Origin: Bacillus sp. DNRA2
GTDB taxonomy: Bacteria; Bacillota; Bacilli; Bacillales; Cytobacillaceae
DNA: 64,000 nucleotides
Assembly: GCF_012843265.1 (NCBI RefSeq)
Contig: NZ_JABAIT010000002.1
Span: 207,013 to 271,012, forward strand
Direction: 5' to 3'
The translations under genes were made by a program, and so were the position numbers. The notes under the pieces were generated by a model. That model had not been told where the DNA came from, did not search any database, and was given only the letters and a program-made list of their open reading frames with translations. Below, one piece after another: positions 8,424-17,687 of the stretch (the stretch's first letter is position 1; each line of letters starts with the position of its first letter).

Positions 8424-8984
8424 TCACTCTGGTTTCACTGGTACCCAATTTGCCGGAACGCGCTTCCCTGTTATTCGATTATGTTGAATGGCCTGAACAA
8501 TCCTTAAGATTTCATAAATGTTTCGACCAACTTCTAGAGGATTGACGAATTTGCTAACAATCGTTCCTTCAGGATCAATAATAATTGTTACTCGAAATGC
8601 AGCACCTGTTTTTTCATTTAAGGTCCTGTATGATTTGCTTATTTTATGAGTTCGATCACTTAACATGGGAAACGTCACTTGAGCAGCAGCTGGGGAAACT
8701 TCTGTAAAAACCTTATGGGAATATACACTGTCCGTACTAATTGCAAGAATCTCGGTGTTTAGAGCCAAGAGTTGAGGATGAATAGCAGCGACCGCTGCCA
8801 ACTCTGTCTGTCAAACAAATGTAAAATCACTTGGATAAAAAAATAAAACCACCCATTTACTGCGATAGCTTTCGAGGTTAATATCTTTTATTTTCTTTGC
8901 AACATTGTCGTAAGCTTCTGCCACAAACAGGGGTGCTTTATCAGTTGTTTGCGCACAAAATGGTTGTTGTCGGTCCTCATACAT
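8424..8984 (-). CDS. Selenocysteine-containing peroxiredoxin (UGA at codon 58)
   Basis: An AhpC/TSA-family peroxiredoxin of 186 residues if the in-frame TGA at 8811-8813 is read as selenocysteine. The TGA falls exactly at the peroxidatic Cys: [14 protein letters not shown], where the family has FTFVCPTEL. The flanking sequence is intact and conserved on both sides, including the [12 protein letters not shown] arginine segment and the C-terminal PANW. A 7-bp stem with a GGUC loop starts 11 nt after the UGA. AAGGAGG lies 10 nt before the ATG at 8984. At the usual resolving-Cys position (VCPANW) the protein has Val, so it would be a one-active-site enzyme reducing peroxides with an external thiol. 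The alternative is a TGT/TGC-to-TGA nonsense mutation, in which case the frame from TTG at 8801 is a remnant. The SECIS favours Sec. Confidence 0.8.
8783..8800 (-). promoter_or_regulatory. Bacterial SECIS-like hairpin
   Basis: Counting the UGA as bases 1-3, bases 14-20 (UGGCAGC) pair with bases 25-31 (GCUGCUA), leaving a GGUC loop at bases 21-24. The stem has seven pairs, one of them G-U. The Escherichia coli fdhF SECIS has the same GGUC apical loop at almost the same distance from its UGA. This is the recognition structure for the SelB elongation factor. Confidence 0.75.
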
Positions 8985-9104
8985 ATGACAATGTCCTCCT
9001 TATCAAAAGATGAACTTATTTATCCATATGCATCAGACAAACGATTAGTGATTTCAAACATGTATTGTCAAGGCTGGGTGGGTATAAACCACACCCGAAC
9101 TACC

Positions 9105-9494
9105 TTAATTTTCATCAGGGCTATTTACCATAATCCCAGCAACTTGTATTAACTTGTCATAAAAGCGGGGCCCTATCGGATGAGAATCAAGACCAACCTC
9201 TACAAATGCTTCTTTCATACAGCGAAGCCAACATGTTGCTCTCTTTGGAGTGATCTCAAAAGGAAGATGTCTTTCCCTCATCGCTGGAGGTCCAAATTCT
9301 TGACTATACAATGCCGGTCCACCAAGAAATTGCGGTAAAAACAAGCGCTGCTTCCGCTTGATTTCTTCCATATCTCCTTCAAAAAGTGGTCTTAACTCCG
9401 GGTCTTTATAGACACGTGGATAAAAGGCATCAACAAGTTTATCGATTGTATCCTGACCGCCAATTTGCGTAAATAGTGAATTGTTGTTTTCCAA
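9105..9494 (-). CDS. Group II truncated hemoglobin (YjbI-like)
   Basis: A 129-aa truncated globin of the GlbO/YjbI class. Visible features are the N-terminal LFTQIGGQDTIDKLVDAFYPRVY with the B10 Tyr, the proximal His in RERHLPFEIT, and the G8 Trp in CWLRCMKEAF. The length is typical of group II globins, heme proteins that bind O2 or NO and often protect against oxidative or nitrosative stress. It lies just upstream of the probable selenoperoxiredoxin on the same strand with a 120-nt gap. A joint redox role is plausible but inferred. Confidence 0.88.
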   Translation of the reverse strand: MENNNSLFTQIGGQDTIDKLVDAFYPRVYKDPELRPLFEGDMEEIKRKQRLFLPQFLGGPALYSQEFGPPAMRERHLPFEITPKRATCWLRCMKEAFVEVGLDSHPIGPRFYDKLIQVAGIMVNSPDEN

Positions 9495-9579
9495 AACCCC
9501 ATCCCCATCCTAAAGTACTTTTCCTTTTTTACTTATTATAGAAGGGAAGGAGGTTGGAATTTATGATATAAATCACACT

Positions 9580-9619
9580 ATTAAAGTTTTATTGAAAATT
9601 ATTATTATCGTAGAAAAAT
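9580..9619. repeat. 40-bp direct repeat, left copy flanking the Wadjet operon
   Basis: Starts ATTAAAGTTTTATT and ends ATTATTATCGTAGAAAAAT. It matches 17,564-17,603 at 38 of 40 positions in the same orientation. Looser similarity continues about 11 bp further (to TAAGA). The jetDABC operon lies between the two copies. Confidence 0.85.
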
Positions 9620-9639
9620 ACCAACTTAAGAATTATTAA

Positions 9640-9665
9640 GGGAAACACCGCAGTTTGTGTTTCCC
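9640..9665 (-). terminator. Terminator after jetC
   Basis: GGGAAACAC (9640-9648) pairs with GTGTTTCCC (9657-9665), followed on the minus strand by TTAATAATTCTT. It lies 10 nt after the jetC stop codon. Confidence 0.7.
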
Positions 9666-9674
9666 TCACTTTTA

Positions 9675-12600
9675 TTAAAATAACCCCAATTGCTCCGTTT
9701 CCCCTAGGCGTTCAATGGTTTTTGGTTCATGATCCTGAAAATAGGCGTAATGGAGCCATTTTTCTTTTGTCATTACTTTTTTGCTGGAATCAGCTGATGC
9801 TCTTAGTCGGCAACTATAGATGATTGGAAAATAGTCTTGAAGGAATTTCCCTTCCGTATGAGCTGTCAAAGCAATAATTTGAAATCCGAGCTGCTCGGCG
9901 ACAAAAAATACAGGGCTTAACACATGTTCACTGGAAGCTTTTCCAAAAGGATTATCGAGTATCACGGCTCGGTGATGCTTGGCGTTCGATTGGATGTGCT
10001 TCTTTTTCTCGGCCACATAATTTAAAATCCCGAGGAAAAGCGTCATGTTCTTGCTCCATTTTTCTCCGCCGGACCAGACATTACTTTGTTCCCATGAGTA
10101 AGAACGCGTCGTAACTTTATTATCATTAGTCACTTTGCGGCAGCTTACTTTCATGACTTCATTATTCATGACGATTTGCAAAAGTTGCTTGGATTGGAGC
10201 CACATTTCGATTTCTTTGCGAACTTTTCCGTTATCCTGAGTGCCTTGGTCGTTTAGGAAGCGTTCGGACTCCAATTGACCAAGGATCCATTCAATGTAAT
10301 CACGTATGCGCATTTTCCCAACGGCTTCTTCCCATTCTGGGATGCTAAACGAAAATATTTGTTTCCAATCATCGAGAACTTTGACTTTCGTTTTTTTCGG
10401 GATTTGTTTCAGTTCTTCGACCAGTGTAAGCAGATGAGAATGGATTTGATTGATGAATAGCTGCATTTCTTCATCACTTTTTCGAATATGTTCATTAGCA
10501 TAAAGAGTACTATTTTCAATACTTTTTAGCATATTCCTTTTAAAATCAATGATATCTGCATAGTTTTGTTTCATTTCAACACCATTAATGGCCATCTGTT
10601 GCAGTTTGATATTAGTAATTTTGTTCAAACAAAACTCTCTAAATCTTCGCTTCGCCCGTTCAATTTCTTTTTGTTCCTCTGAAACCTGTAGTTTATGTTC
10701 ATTTAACTGAGTTGTTATCAATTGGACAAAAGGTAACCGGTTATAGGTAAAATTCCGTACTTCGTCTGAGCTCAAAGGAATTGCTTCAATATCCGGTGCA
10801 TTAAAATGGTGGCTTTCATCAAAACGGTCCAGCCCATTCCTCGCATCACTAATGTCTTTTATTTCTTTCTCAATTCTGTTTAACTCTCGATCAATATATG
10901 TTTTTCGGTCTACTAAGCTCTGATTTTCAGAATTTAGTTCCACGGCAATTTCATCCAAGGATTGTTCGAAAGTAAGAATTCCTTTGGAAGGAAAATCCTG
11001 GTTGAATTGCTCTATTTTTGATTTCCATTTTCCTTCTTGTTTATCCTGTTTGGACTTTTTCCGCTCAGTTTCTTTGTAAAGTTGGTCCACCTTGTCTTTC
11101 AGATTGGTGATTTGCGACAACAATATTTGCAACAATTGCTTCCCATCACTTGGAAATTCCTTCATTTCATCTACATCGGCATGTTCAGTTCGTAATTCTT
11201 CCATGCGTGATTTCAATGAATCAATTGAAGCAACTGCTCCATCTTTTTTGGCTATCCATTCACCTTGGGCAACAGTGATTGCGCGGATTTTCATTTCCAG
11301 TGTACGCATTCTCTCATTAATGATGCTTTTGCTTTCATTTGTGTACTTTGGTGAATAGGTTTGCAATGTAATGTACTCTTCATTTTCGTTAAACAAGCGC
11401 AACTCTGCAGTCAAATTACTAATTCGCTCCTGAAGATGATCTCTTTCATCAGTAAAACCAGCTATTTGCACCTTTAAGCCTTGAAGCTTTTTTAAGACTT
11501 GTTCAAGCTCAATATTTGCTACTTTTTCTTTTTTCCTTGCCTCTTCAATTTCTTTTTCAAATTGGAAATATTCGATTGCCTTTTCGATTTTTCGTCCAAG
11601 ACCATTTAATTCGTCACGATACAAAGTAATCGTATCGCGATTGGCTTTAATCTTTCCCTGTAATTCGGCTAAGCAGCTTTTTTCCTGTTGAATTTTTCCT
11701 AAAAGATCATTTAGTAGGTTGTTTAACTTAGTGAGCTCCTCATTTAAGCTGGTTGATTTTTCATATGGATATTCATAAAGAAACTGATTAAATCGATTCA
11801 ATCCATCTTCCCATCGCTTGATTTCCTGTTCCTTTTGTTCACGCAGAAGAGTTGCTTCTTTAGCGAAATCTGCAATTTGTTTCTTCCATTGCTTAAATGT
11901 ATCAGGGTCTATATTTTGCTGCCAATGATTCGGCGAGATCCAATTTTCAATTGACTCTCGTTCATGTATTGTTAAAGCTTCTTCAGTGGTGAGAACGGTA
12001 ATTGGAAATAACAATTGCTCCGTTACTGCTTTCAGCTTTGCGATAACTTTAGGCTTGGAGCGATTGGTTGTCACCAAAGTAATCGGCCATAATGGATAAC
12101 CGCTACGCTTTTCTCTTTCTGCTTCATCCATTGCTTGCATGTATTCGACCCCTGTGACCAAGTAATCGAACTGACTTTTCCATGAGGAAAGTTGCTCGTT
12201 CAAGAAAGAATCACCAAAGAAATCCGACTGGTTTTCATAATCATCACAAAATCGATGTGCCACTCGTTCCTTATATAAAAGGGTGTTTCTGTCATTCTTA
12301 TATTTTTCAATCGTCTCAATGAGCCTTTTTTGAATCGTATCTTGGGATAAATAAACATTTTCCAGCGTAACCCATTGGGGTCTTAGCAAAGCTAGCTGCT
12401 TGATTAATCTTGTTTGCCCGTTCTTGATTGCTGCAAGCTCAAAACTTAATCTACTTTTCTTTTCATTAGTATCTGATTGAGTCCTTTTTAGCTGTTCTAA
12501 ACTGTTTTCTGTAACCTCAAACTCCTGTATTTGCTGTTTTATTTGGCTGCCTAAATGGATGATTTCTTCATCAAGAAATTGCTCCCTCGTAACCCATTTT

Positions 12601-14087
12601 CCATATTCCTCTTTTACTTGTTCCTGCTCCGGATTAGCGAGCAATTGCTGTTCTAGCTTTTTCAAATCACCAGTACGCGCTTCTATGATAGTAGTGTTTT
12701 TCGATAAAATCATTCGCAGGCTTGTCTCGTTTGTTTCGAGTCTTTTCGTGTTTTCCTCTGCTTCATGAATGTGGTTTAAGATGGGCTTTAATTGGAACTC
12801 AAGCTTCTGTTTGTCCTTTTCTAACTCTTCCATTTTTGTCAAAAACCAACCAAGTAACGCTTGCTTTGTTTCATCTAATTTAGTCTGGAAATCCTCAACT
12901 TCTTCAGTCTGGTCAAATTTTGCCAATTCTGCTTCAATCTGCTTTAATAAATCCTCTTGCTCTTTCATATCCCGTTTTAATTCGGCAAGTTTTAAAGAGT
13001 AATAATCTTGATTGTTCTGTTGCAATCTTTCTTCATGATCGACTTTTCTTGCCAATGCTTCTTTATAATCAGTTTCTAGTTTTTTATATTCCGTTTCCTC
13101 CCGAAAAATTTCGAAGGATGCTGATTTTACCTTATAATTGGTGCTGCTTGTTTTCCATTCCTCCAACTTTTCCAGGATGTCTGTGCGATCAGCCGTGAAA
13201 GTCTGAATCTCTTTAATGATTTCATTCCAGGTCCCTTTTGCTTTTTGCTTGATTTTTTCATAATCAAGCTGAAGTTGATGAAAATGTTCATACGTACTGA
13301 CATACTGAGTGAGTTGCTGCTCTATGCGTTTATTTTCTTGAATAGTTTCTTTAAGCTTTTTGTAATTTTTTAAACTCGCATGCTGTGTCTCAAACATATC
13401 TGCAAATATTTCCGCATCATGGCCGACAATTGAATTTTCAACAACAGGAATCAAAAGCCGGTCAAATAACTGGTTCGTGCTTTTGCAATCATCAAAAAAC
13501 GCTTCAACTCCACCTTCTGAGCTATTGATTTTCGCAATACTTTCCCATTCATCCGCAATAATATGGTACTGTTCTTCGAGATAGTACTTATAGTCTTTAA
13601 TCGTGTTAAACGTGCGTGCGCTAAAGGTTTTATCGCGCATGTGACTGTAGTAGTCCTGCATTTCCCCACGATCAGCCGTTCGTTTGCCGTCTTTTCCTTC
13701 CCGCACAAATGGAATCCCTTCAATTCCATTGGCATCATTGGCATCATATTCGTACACATATCTTAATGAATCCAATCCTTGTTTGGTCGTAAAAAGCGAC
13801 ACAGCGGTGACGACATAACGCCGCGGGACGTCATTGGCAATCCATTCAATCGCAATGTGTGCAGGAGCATTTTCAAGTACTAGGGTATGTTTAATTTTCC
13901 GGTCAGCCAAGTCAGCATGCGGTAGGATGGCTTGAATAGCAGCTTGGATAAAGACCGTTTTTCCACCGCCGTTTTCTATCAGGACCGCACCATTATGACC
14001 GTCAAACAGGAAAATTTCGTCATTGTACCGTTTGTTTCCCTCTTCGTACACAACATTTGTTAAACGAATTTTACTGATTGCCGGCAT
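9675..14087 (-). CDS. jetC: JetC, SMC-like ATPase of the Wadjet anti-plasmid system
   Basis: A 1,470-aa MukB/MksB-like condensin ATPase. Near the N-terminus are FLFDGHNGAVLIENGGGKT (Walker A). Next come more than 1,000 residues of charged coiled coil, interrupted by a hinge-like middle. The C-terminus has the ABC signature WSGGEKWS (about residue 1,338) and the Walker B segment AVILDNPFGKAS (about residue 1,373). Wadjet JetC forms the DNA loop-extruding motor that detects small circular DNA. Start: a TTG frame opens at 14123, but ATG at 14087 has GGGAGG 6 nt upstream. It overlaps jetB by 17 nt. It is the last gene of jetDABC. Confidence 0.92.
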   Translation of the reverse strand: MPAISKIRLTNVVYEEGNKRYNDEIFLFDGHNGAVLIENGGGKTVFIQAAIQAILPHADLADRKIKHTLVLENAPAHIAIEWIANDVPRRYVVTAVSLFTTKQGLDSLRYVYEYDANDANGIEGIPFVREGKDGKRTADRGEMQDYYSHMRDKTFSARTFNTIKDYKYYLEEQYHIIADEWESIAKINSSEGGVEAFFDDCKSTNQLFDRLLIPVVENSIVGHDAEIFADMFETQHASLKNYKKLKETIQENKRIEQQLTQYVSTYEHFHQLQLDYEKIKQKAKGTWNEIIKEIQTFTADRTDILEKLEEWKTSSTNYKVKSASFEIFREETEYKKLETDYKEALARKVDHEERLQQNNQDYYSLKLAELKRDMKEQEDLLKQIEAELAKFDQTEEVEDFQTKLDETKQALLGWFLTKMEELEKDKQKLEFQLKPILNHIHEAEENTKRLETNETSLRMILSKNTTIIEARTGDLKKLEQQLLANPEQEQVKEEYGKWVTREQFLDEEIIHLGSQIKQQIQEFEVTENSLEQLKRTQSDTNEKKSRLSFELAAIKNGQTRLIKQLALLRPQWVTLENVYLSQDTIQKRLIETIEKYKNDRNTLLYKERVAHRFCDDYENQSDFFGDSFLNEQLSSWKSQFDYLVTGVEYMQAMDEAEREKRSGYPLWPITLVTTNRSKPKVIAKLKAVTEQLLFPITVLTTEEALTIHERESIENWISPNHWQQNIDPDTFKQWKKQIADFAKEATLLREQKEQEIKRWEDGLNRFNQFLYEYPYEKSTSLNEELTKLNNLLNDLLGKIQQEKSCLAELQGKIKANRDTITLYRDELNGLGRKIEKAIEYFQFEKEIEEARKKEKVANIELEQVLKKLQGLKVQIAGFTDERDHLQERISNLTAELRLFNENEEYITLQTYSPKYTNESKSIINERMRTLEMKIRAITVAQGEWIAKKDGAVASIDSLKSRMEELRTEHADVDEMKEFPSDGKQLLQILLSQITNLKDKVDQLYKETERKKSKQDKQEGKWKSKIEQFNQDFPSKGILTFEQSLDEIAVELNSENQSLVDRKTYIDRELNRIEKEIKDISDARNGLDRFDESHHFNAPDIEAIPLSSDEVRNFTYNRLPFVQLITTQLNEHKLQVSEEQKEIERAKRRFREFCLNKITNIKLQQMAINGVEMKQNYADIIDFKRNMLKSIENSTLYANEHIRKSDEEMQLFINQIHSHLLTLVEELKQIPKKTKVKVLDDWKQIFSFSIPEWEEAVGKMRIRDYIEWILGQLESERFLNDQGTQDNGKVRKEIEMWLQSKQLLQIVMNNEVMKVSCRKVTNDNKVTTRSYSWEQSNVWSGGEKWSKNMTLFLGILNYVAEKKKHIQSNAKHHRAVILDNPFGKASSEHVLSPVFFVAEQLGFQIIALTAHTEGKFLQDYFPIIYSCRLRASADSSKKVMTKEKWLHYAYFQDHEPKTIERLGETEQLGLF

Positions 14088-14814
14088 ACTCATCCTCCCT
14101 TTCAAAACCGTAAATAAATTCAAAAATCCCTTTGTTGTACTCTACTTCCATAAAATAACGCTGGATAATCGTTTTGGCTTTTTCAGTTAAGGTGACTTCA
14201 TCATTGCCAATTTCCTGGATCAACTCTTGATCGACCATAAATCTTTTGACGGTGTCCATAAAACTAAATCGACTAATCGTGTTACCGCTTTGCTTTTTAG
14301 CCGTCTCCTTGATATCGTCCATGTCTTCCCATTTTTCAATGATTAAACTCCAATTGTAAGAGAATTCTTTTTCCAATTGCTTAAGCTCCTCTTCATCATG
14401 GGTCTTTAATTGGTCGATTCGTTCTCCGATAAACCTCACCCATTCATCAATCCGCAAGAATTGCCTAGTCGGCTCCTGACTTTGATACGAATCATAAAAG
14501 CTACCAAACAGAATGATGGTTGAAAAATAAAGAAGATAAATGTCGCCGTTCGTGGCACCCGACCGTAAATAATTGCGTTTAATCCAATCATTGCTGACAT
14601 GAAACGGTGACAACTTTGTTTCCGGAATTAAAAACAACTGCTCACTTGTACCAATCACAACACAATCAACTTCCCGGCTAAAGGCATCAAGAAGGCCGCG
14701 AATTTCATCATCGGCCCGATACAGCTGCACCGCATCCTTGTTGGCAACACCATCACGAGCAAGTTTCGTATATATTTGAAAAGCCCTTAGGACTGTTTGC
14801 TCAGAGTAATTCAT
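14071..14814 (-). CDS. jetB: JetB, MukE-like Wadjet subunit
   Basis: This 247-aa protein lies between jetA and jetC, overlapping both by 14 and 17 nt. It has an N-terminal helical region (YSEQTVLRAFQIYTKLARDGV) and a C-terminal winged-helix-like part. JetB corresponds to MukE/MksE, which bridges the kleisin JetA and the SMC heads. GGAGGG precedes the ATG. The identification rests mainly on gene order with the unmistakable JetC and JetD, plus size. Confidence 0.85.
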   Translation of the reverse strand: MNYSEQTVLRAFQIYTKLARDGVANKDAVQLYRADDEIRGLLDAFSREVDCVVIGTSEQLFLIPETKLSPFHVSNDWIKRNYLRSGATNGDIYLLYFSTIILFGSFYDSYQSQEPTRQFLRIDEWVRFIGERIDQLKTHDEEELKQLEKEFSYNWSLIIEKWEDMDDIKETAKKQSGNTISRFSFMDTVKRFMVDQELIQEIGNDEVTLTEKAKTIIQRYFMEVEYNKGIFEFIYGFEREDEYAGNQ

Positions 14815-16330
14815 CGTCTTCTCCCTCCAAGGTAATGATTAGCTCCTGAATCGAAAATCTTTTCACTCGGCTCACGATTCCTTTGCCCTCTTGAACCGTT
14901 AGACTTCGATTTTCCAGGAGTGCAAGTGCCTCCCCGAGCAGAGTTTTTCCTTCTTCTTCGTTGACTTCCCCTTTGATGATAGGCGAGCGCTGATGGAGAA
15001 TCAGCCAAAAATCATAAAAATAGCGTTGCTCAAACATCGCTGAATGCTCTATTTGGTCAAGATAATTCATAAAATCAGAAAGTGTATTCGCTTGGTTTGA
15101 CTCATAAGCTTCTAAAAAATATTCCATTAGCTCTTTGTATTTTGAGATTAATACCTTTCGATATGGATCATTCAGGTTATCATCTTTTGCTTCAATAAAG
15201 CCATGCTCAACTCGCTCTTGTCGCTCTTCGGTAATATTTTGTTCCGCAAGGACCGTGAGCGGTGACCAAAACCGATTTTCTTCTACTTTTAATAGCGGAT
15301 GAAGGACACCAGACAAGGCCTCGAGCGGCAATGGGGTTGAAATCATATTTGAGACAAGATCCTGATCAAAGTTAAATGCCTGGATACCGGTGTAATAAAG
15401 GGATTCCTGAGCAGTGACTAGAGTCGTATTTTTTAAGGCAAATGTTTGCTCTAGCAATCGTGAATGATGATAGTGAACAGATTCAAGTTCTCTAGTAATC
15501 GTCAAAATTAATTCGTACGTCTTTTGTTCTTTTTTATGAACATCCTTGGAGTAGAGTCGTTCTCGTGTTTCTTTTACAAATTGGCGAAGTTCCTTAAATT
15601 CCTCATCTTCTCGCGTCAGGCGCCCAAAAATATCCTCAAGCAGTTGTTTATACCGTTCAAAAGTTTCTTCGGACACAATACTCCTTTGAATTTCGTGCTT
15701 GAGCTTTTTCATTCGTTCTTCCAAGCTTTCTACATCAATCCGCATCTCATTGATTTGCCTAAGTGCGCCTTTGAATTCACCCTTATCCAATTGTTTTCGT
15801 AACATCAGTTGATTGATTGAAAGCTGGAATTCACTATAAAATTCTTTTGTTGCAAAAACCAACTCTAAGCCGTCTTCATCAAGTGTGTAGTATTGTGTAT
15901 TCGTTTTGAGCTCAAAGTTGTTCGCTTTTAAAATCGAGTACTCGATTATCCCATCCTGTTTCTCTTCCCAGTCAAAAAATGAATAGTTTCGTTTGCGGCC
16001 TGTTGTTGGCCGGAACGTTTGAATGATGGTTCTTGCAATTCGTTCATAATCTTCTAAATCAAGGCGATATTGCGATTCTGTTAATCTTCGCAAAAATGAA
16101 GCTAGTTCGTTGGTGCCCGTCTTATACTGCCGCATAATTTTTTGTTCAAAAAAGAACAGTAGCGTGAGGAGCCCCAGCCCCTTCATATCTACGATTTTTT
16201 CGGTTTGGTCCTGCTCCCGTTTCCGATCCAGTTCATATAACGGGTCAAACAGTGCTAAGCGGCGCATCCGTTCACGGTATCCGGTGGTTATTTCCTTAAC
16301 ATCAAGCTCGTCCAATCGGATTCCCTCCAT
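14801..16330 (-). CDS. jetA: JetA, kleisin-like Wadjet subunit
   Basis: A 509-aa, Glu/Arg-rich, mostly helical protein with coiled-coil stretches around residues 190-290 and an N-terminal FDPLYELDRKREQDQ region. JetA is the kleisin (MukF/MksF-like) that closes the JetC ring. The ORF overlaps the end of jetD by 43 nt. The ATG at 16330 has a modest AAAGGA 12 nt upstream. A TTG at 16315 has GGAGGG 7 nt upstream and could be the real start, shortening the N-terminus by five residues. The jetD-A-B-C order with JetD first is what I remember for type II systems; type was not tested. Confidence 0.85.
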   Translation of the reverse strand: MEGIRLDELDVKEITTGYRERMRRLALFDPLYELDRKREQDQTEKIVDMKGLGLLTLLFFFEQKIMRQYKTGTNELASFLRRLTESQYRLDLEDYERIARTIIQTFRPTTGRKRNYSFFDWEEKQDGIIEYSILKANNFELKTNTQYYTLDEDGLELVFATKEFYSEFQLSINQLMLRKQLDKGEFKGALRQINEMRIDVESLEERMKKLKHEIQRSIVSEETFERYKQLLEDIFGRLTREDEEFKELRQFVKETRERLYSKDVHKKEQKTYELILTITRELESVHYHHSRLLEQTFALKNTTLVTAQESLYYTGIQAFNFDQDLVSNMISTPLPLEALSGVLHPLLKVEENRFWSPLTVLAEQNITEERQERVEHGFIEAKDDNLNDPYRKVLISKYKELMEYFLEAYESNQANTLSDFMNYLDQIEHSAMFEQRYFYDFWLILHQRSPIIKGEVNEEEGKTLLGEALALLENRSLTVQEGKGIVSRVKRFSIQELIITLEGEDDELL

Positions 16331-17322
16331 ATCTGTTGCAATTCCTTTGTCTTCAATGTTTCCTGGGGATGATATTTCCCTTCAGCCAACATCGAACGGA
16401 TCTGTCCTTGCAGTTCTATTGTTGGAAAAAAAGCAAGAAATTGTTCAAGCGCCATGAGGTGTTCTTTTTGATAATCCTTTCCCCTTGATGCCTCTTTTTC
16501 CAAACATTTCAAGTAAAAAGGAAGCGCTAGCATTGCAGATTGTTTGTTATTGAAGGAATACCAGATTAGGATCCCTTCCCGATCAAGATCGCCGAAATAT
16601 AAAAACTGATGGTTTGCTTTAATCGGATATTGCATGGGGAACTGTTCAATACTTTTTACAACCGCTTTACCCGCCCCATAAATCAAGGTTGAAAAGATCG
16701 TTTCGGTTAAAACTGGGAGTAATCCCTGATAGGTTGTTTTATTTTCAACTATTAAGTGAAGCTGGGTATTTTCATTGATTTTGTTGGGATTAATTGCAAA
16801 CATCAATGGCTCTGAAACAGGAATAATTTTCAAAGAAGAAAACAATCCGACTCGGTCGAGGATTTCCTTCCCGCCATTTTCAACAATCCATTTCTCGTCT
16901 CCTACCAATTCAAAGCTTCGTTCTGGTGCGGGAACCTGATCTTCTGGAAAGGAAAATTGCTTCAAATATTGATCGATATTGAGCAAGAATGGGAGGTCAT
17001 TTTTCCAAAGTGACGGGTCCATCCGGTAATACTCATCCAAATTAATTGATGGATGCAGGATGCTCCGATAATGCTGTAATTCTTTATGGTAATCGCCGAT
17101 TAATTCGCTTTTATTGATCCGATACTGGAACGCTAAAGATGGAGAGCGATTTGTTCGCCCTTTTGCTTTTACCATTACAAGAATTTCTTCCTGTTCTAAC
17201 TGCAAAATGGTTTGGGCAAATTCTTCATATGTATGGATATAAGGTTTCAACATCACTTCAAGTTCTGTTAACGCAATCGTTTTTTTCTTAAAAGTCGTGA
17301 ACATCTTTTTGATTTGATCCAA
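16288..17322 (-). CDS. jetD: JetD, TOPRIM nuclease subunit of Wadjet
   Basis: A 344-aa protein with a C-terminal TOPRIM fold: the catalytic Glu in HLIVENKTTYQG (about residue 193) and the DxD pair in YFGDLDREG (about residues 245-247). An N-terminal winged-helix-like region precedes it. JetD is the endonuclease that cleaves plasmid DNA when the JetABC motor stalls on a small circle. Start: an ATG at 17349 lacks a ribosome binding site, while the TTG at 17322 has AGGAG 10 nt upstream, so the TTG is preferred. It is the first gene of the operon. Confidence 0.88.
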   Translation of the reverse strand: MDQIKKMFTTFKKKTIALTELEVMLKPYIHTYEEFAQTILQLEQEEILVMVKAKGRTNRSPSLAFQYRINKSELIGDYHKELQHYRSILHPSINLDEYYRMDPSLWKNDLPFLLNIDQYLKQFSFPEDQVPAPERSFELVGDEKWIVENGGKEILDRVGLFSSLKIIPVSEPLMFAINPNKINENTQLHLIVENKTTYQGLLPVLTETIFSTLIYGAGKAVVKSIEQFPMQYPIKANHQFLYFGDLDREGILIWYSFNNKQSAMLALPFYLKCLEKEASRGKDYQKEHLMALEQFLAFFPTIELQGQIRSMLAEGKYHPQETLKTKELQQIWRESDWTSLMLRK

Positions 17323-17349
17323 TCGAGACTCACTCCTAATTTTTAACAT

Positions 17350-17687
17350 GTTTCTATAAACTATTGTACTAAAGTATCTGTCTTTCCGCAGTGAACATTT
17401 TGGGGATTGAATATGGTTAGGAGGAGGTCGTAGGAAAATTTTTTTCTCTTTTTATTTGATTATTAACAATTTTTAACTATTTAAACAAAATAACAGAACA
17501 TGTTTTTTTCCTTCCGAACATTTATAACCCCACTAAACTCACCTTCACACTGGGTATCTAAACATTAAAGTTTTATTAAAAATAATTATTATCGTAGAAA
17601 AATTTTAACGTAAGATGTATTCTATTAACCTAATAATATAAAATTTACCTCGTTGGAGCCAACGGGATTTAGGATAGTAAGGGGTGT
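17350..17687. other. Intergenic region upstream of jetD and the SDR gene
   Basis: A divergent AT-rich interval. It should contain the jetDABC promoter (minus strand) and the SDR promoter (plus strand). I see only weak candidates, such as TACAAT near 17,360 on the minus strand. It also holds the right copy of the 40-bp direct repeat at 17,564-17,603. Confidence 0.5.
17564..17603. repeat. 40-bp direct repeat, right copy flanking the Wadjet operon
   Basis: The second copy of the 9,580-9,619 repeat, in the same orientation with two mismatches. It lies 85 bp before the SDR start codon. The pair encloses the whole Wadjet operon and no other complete gene. Confidence 0.85.
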
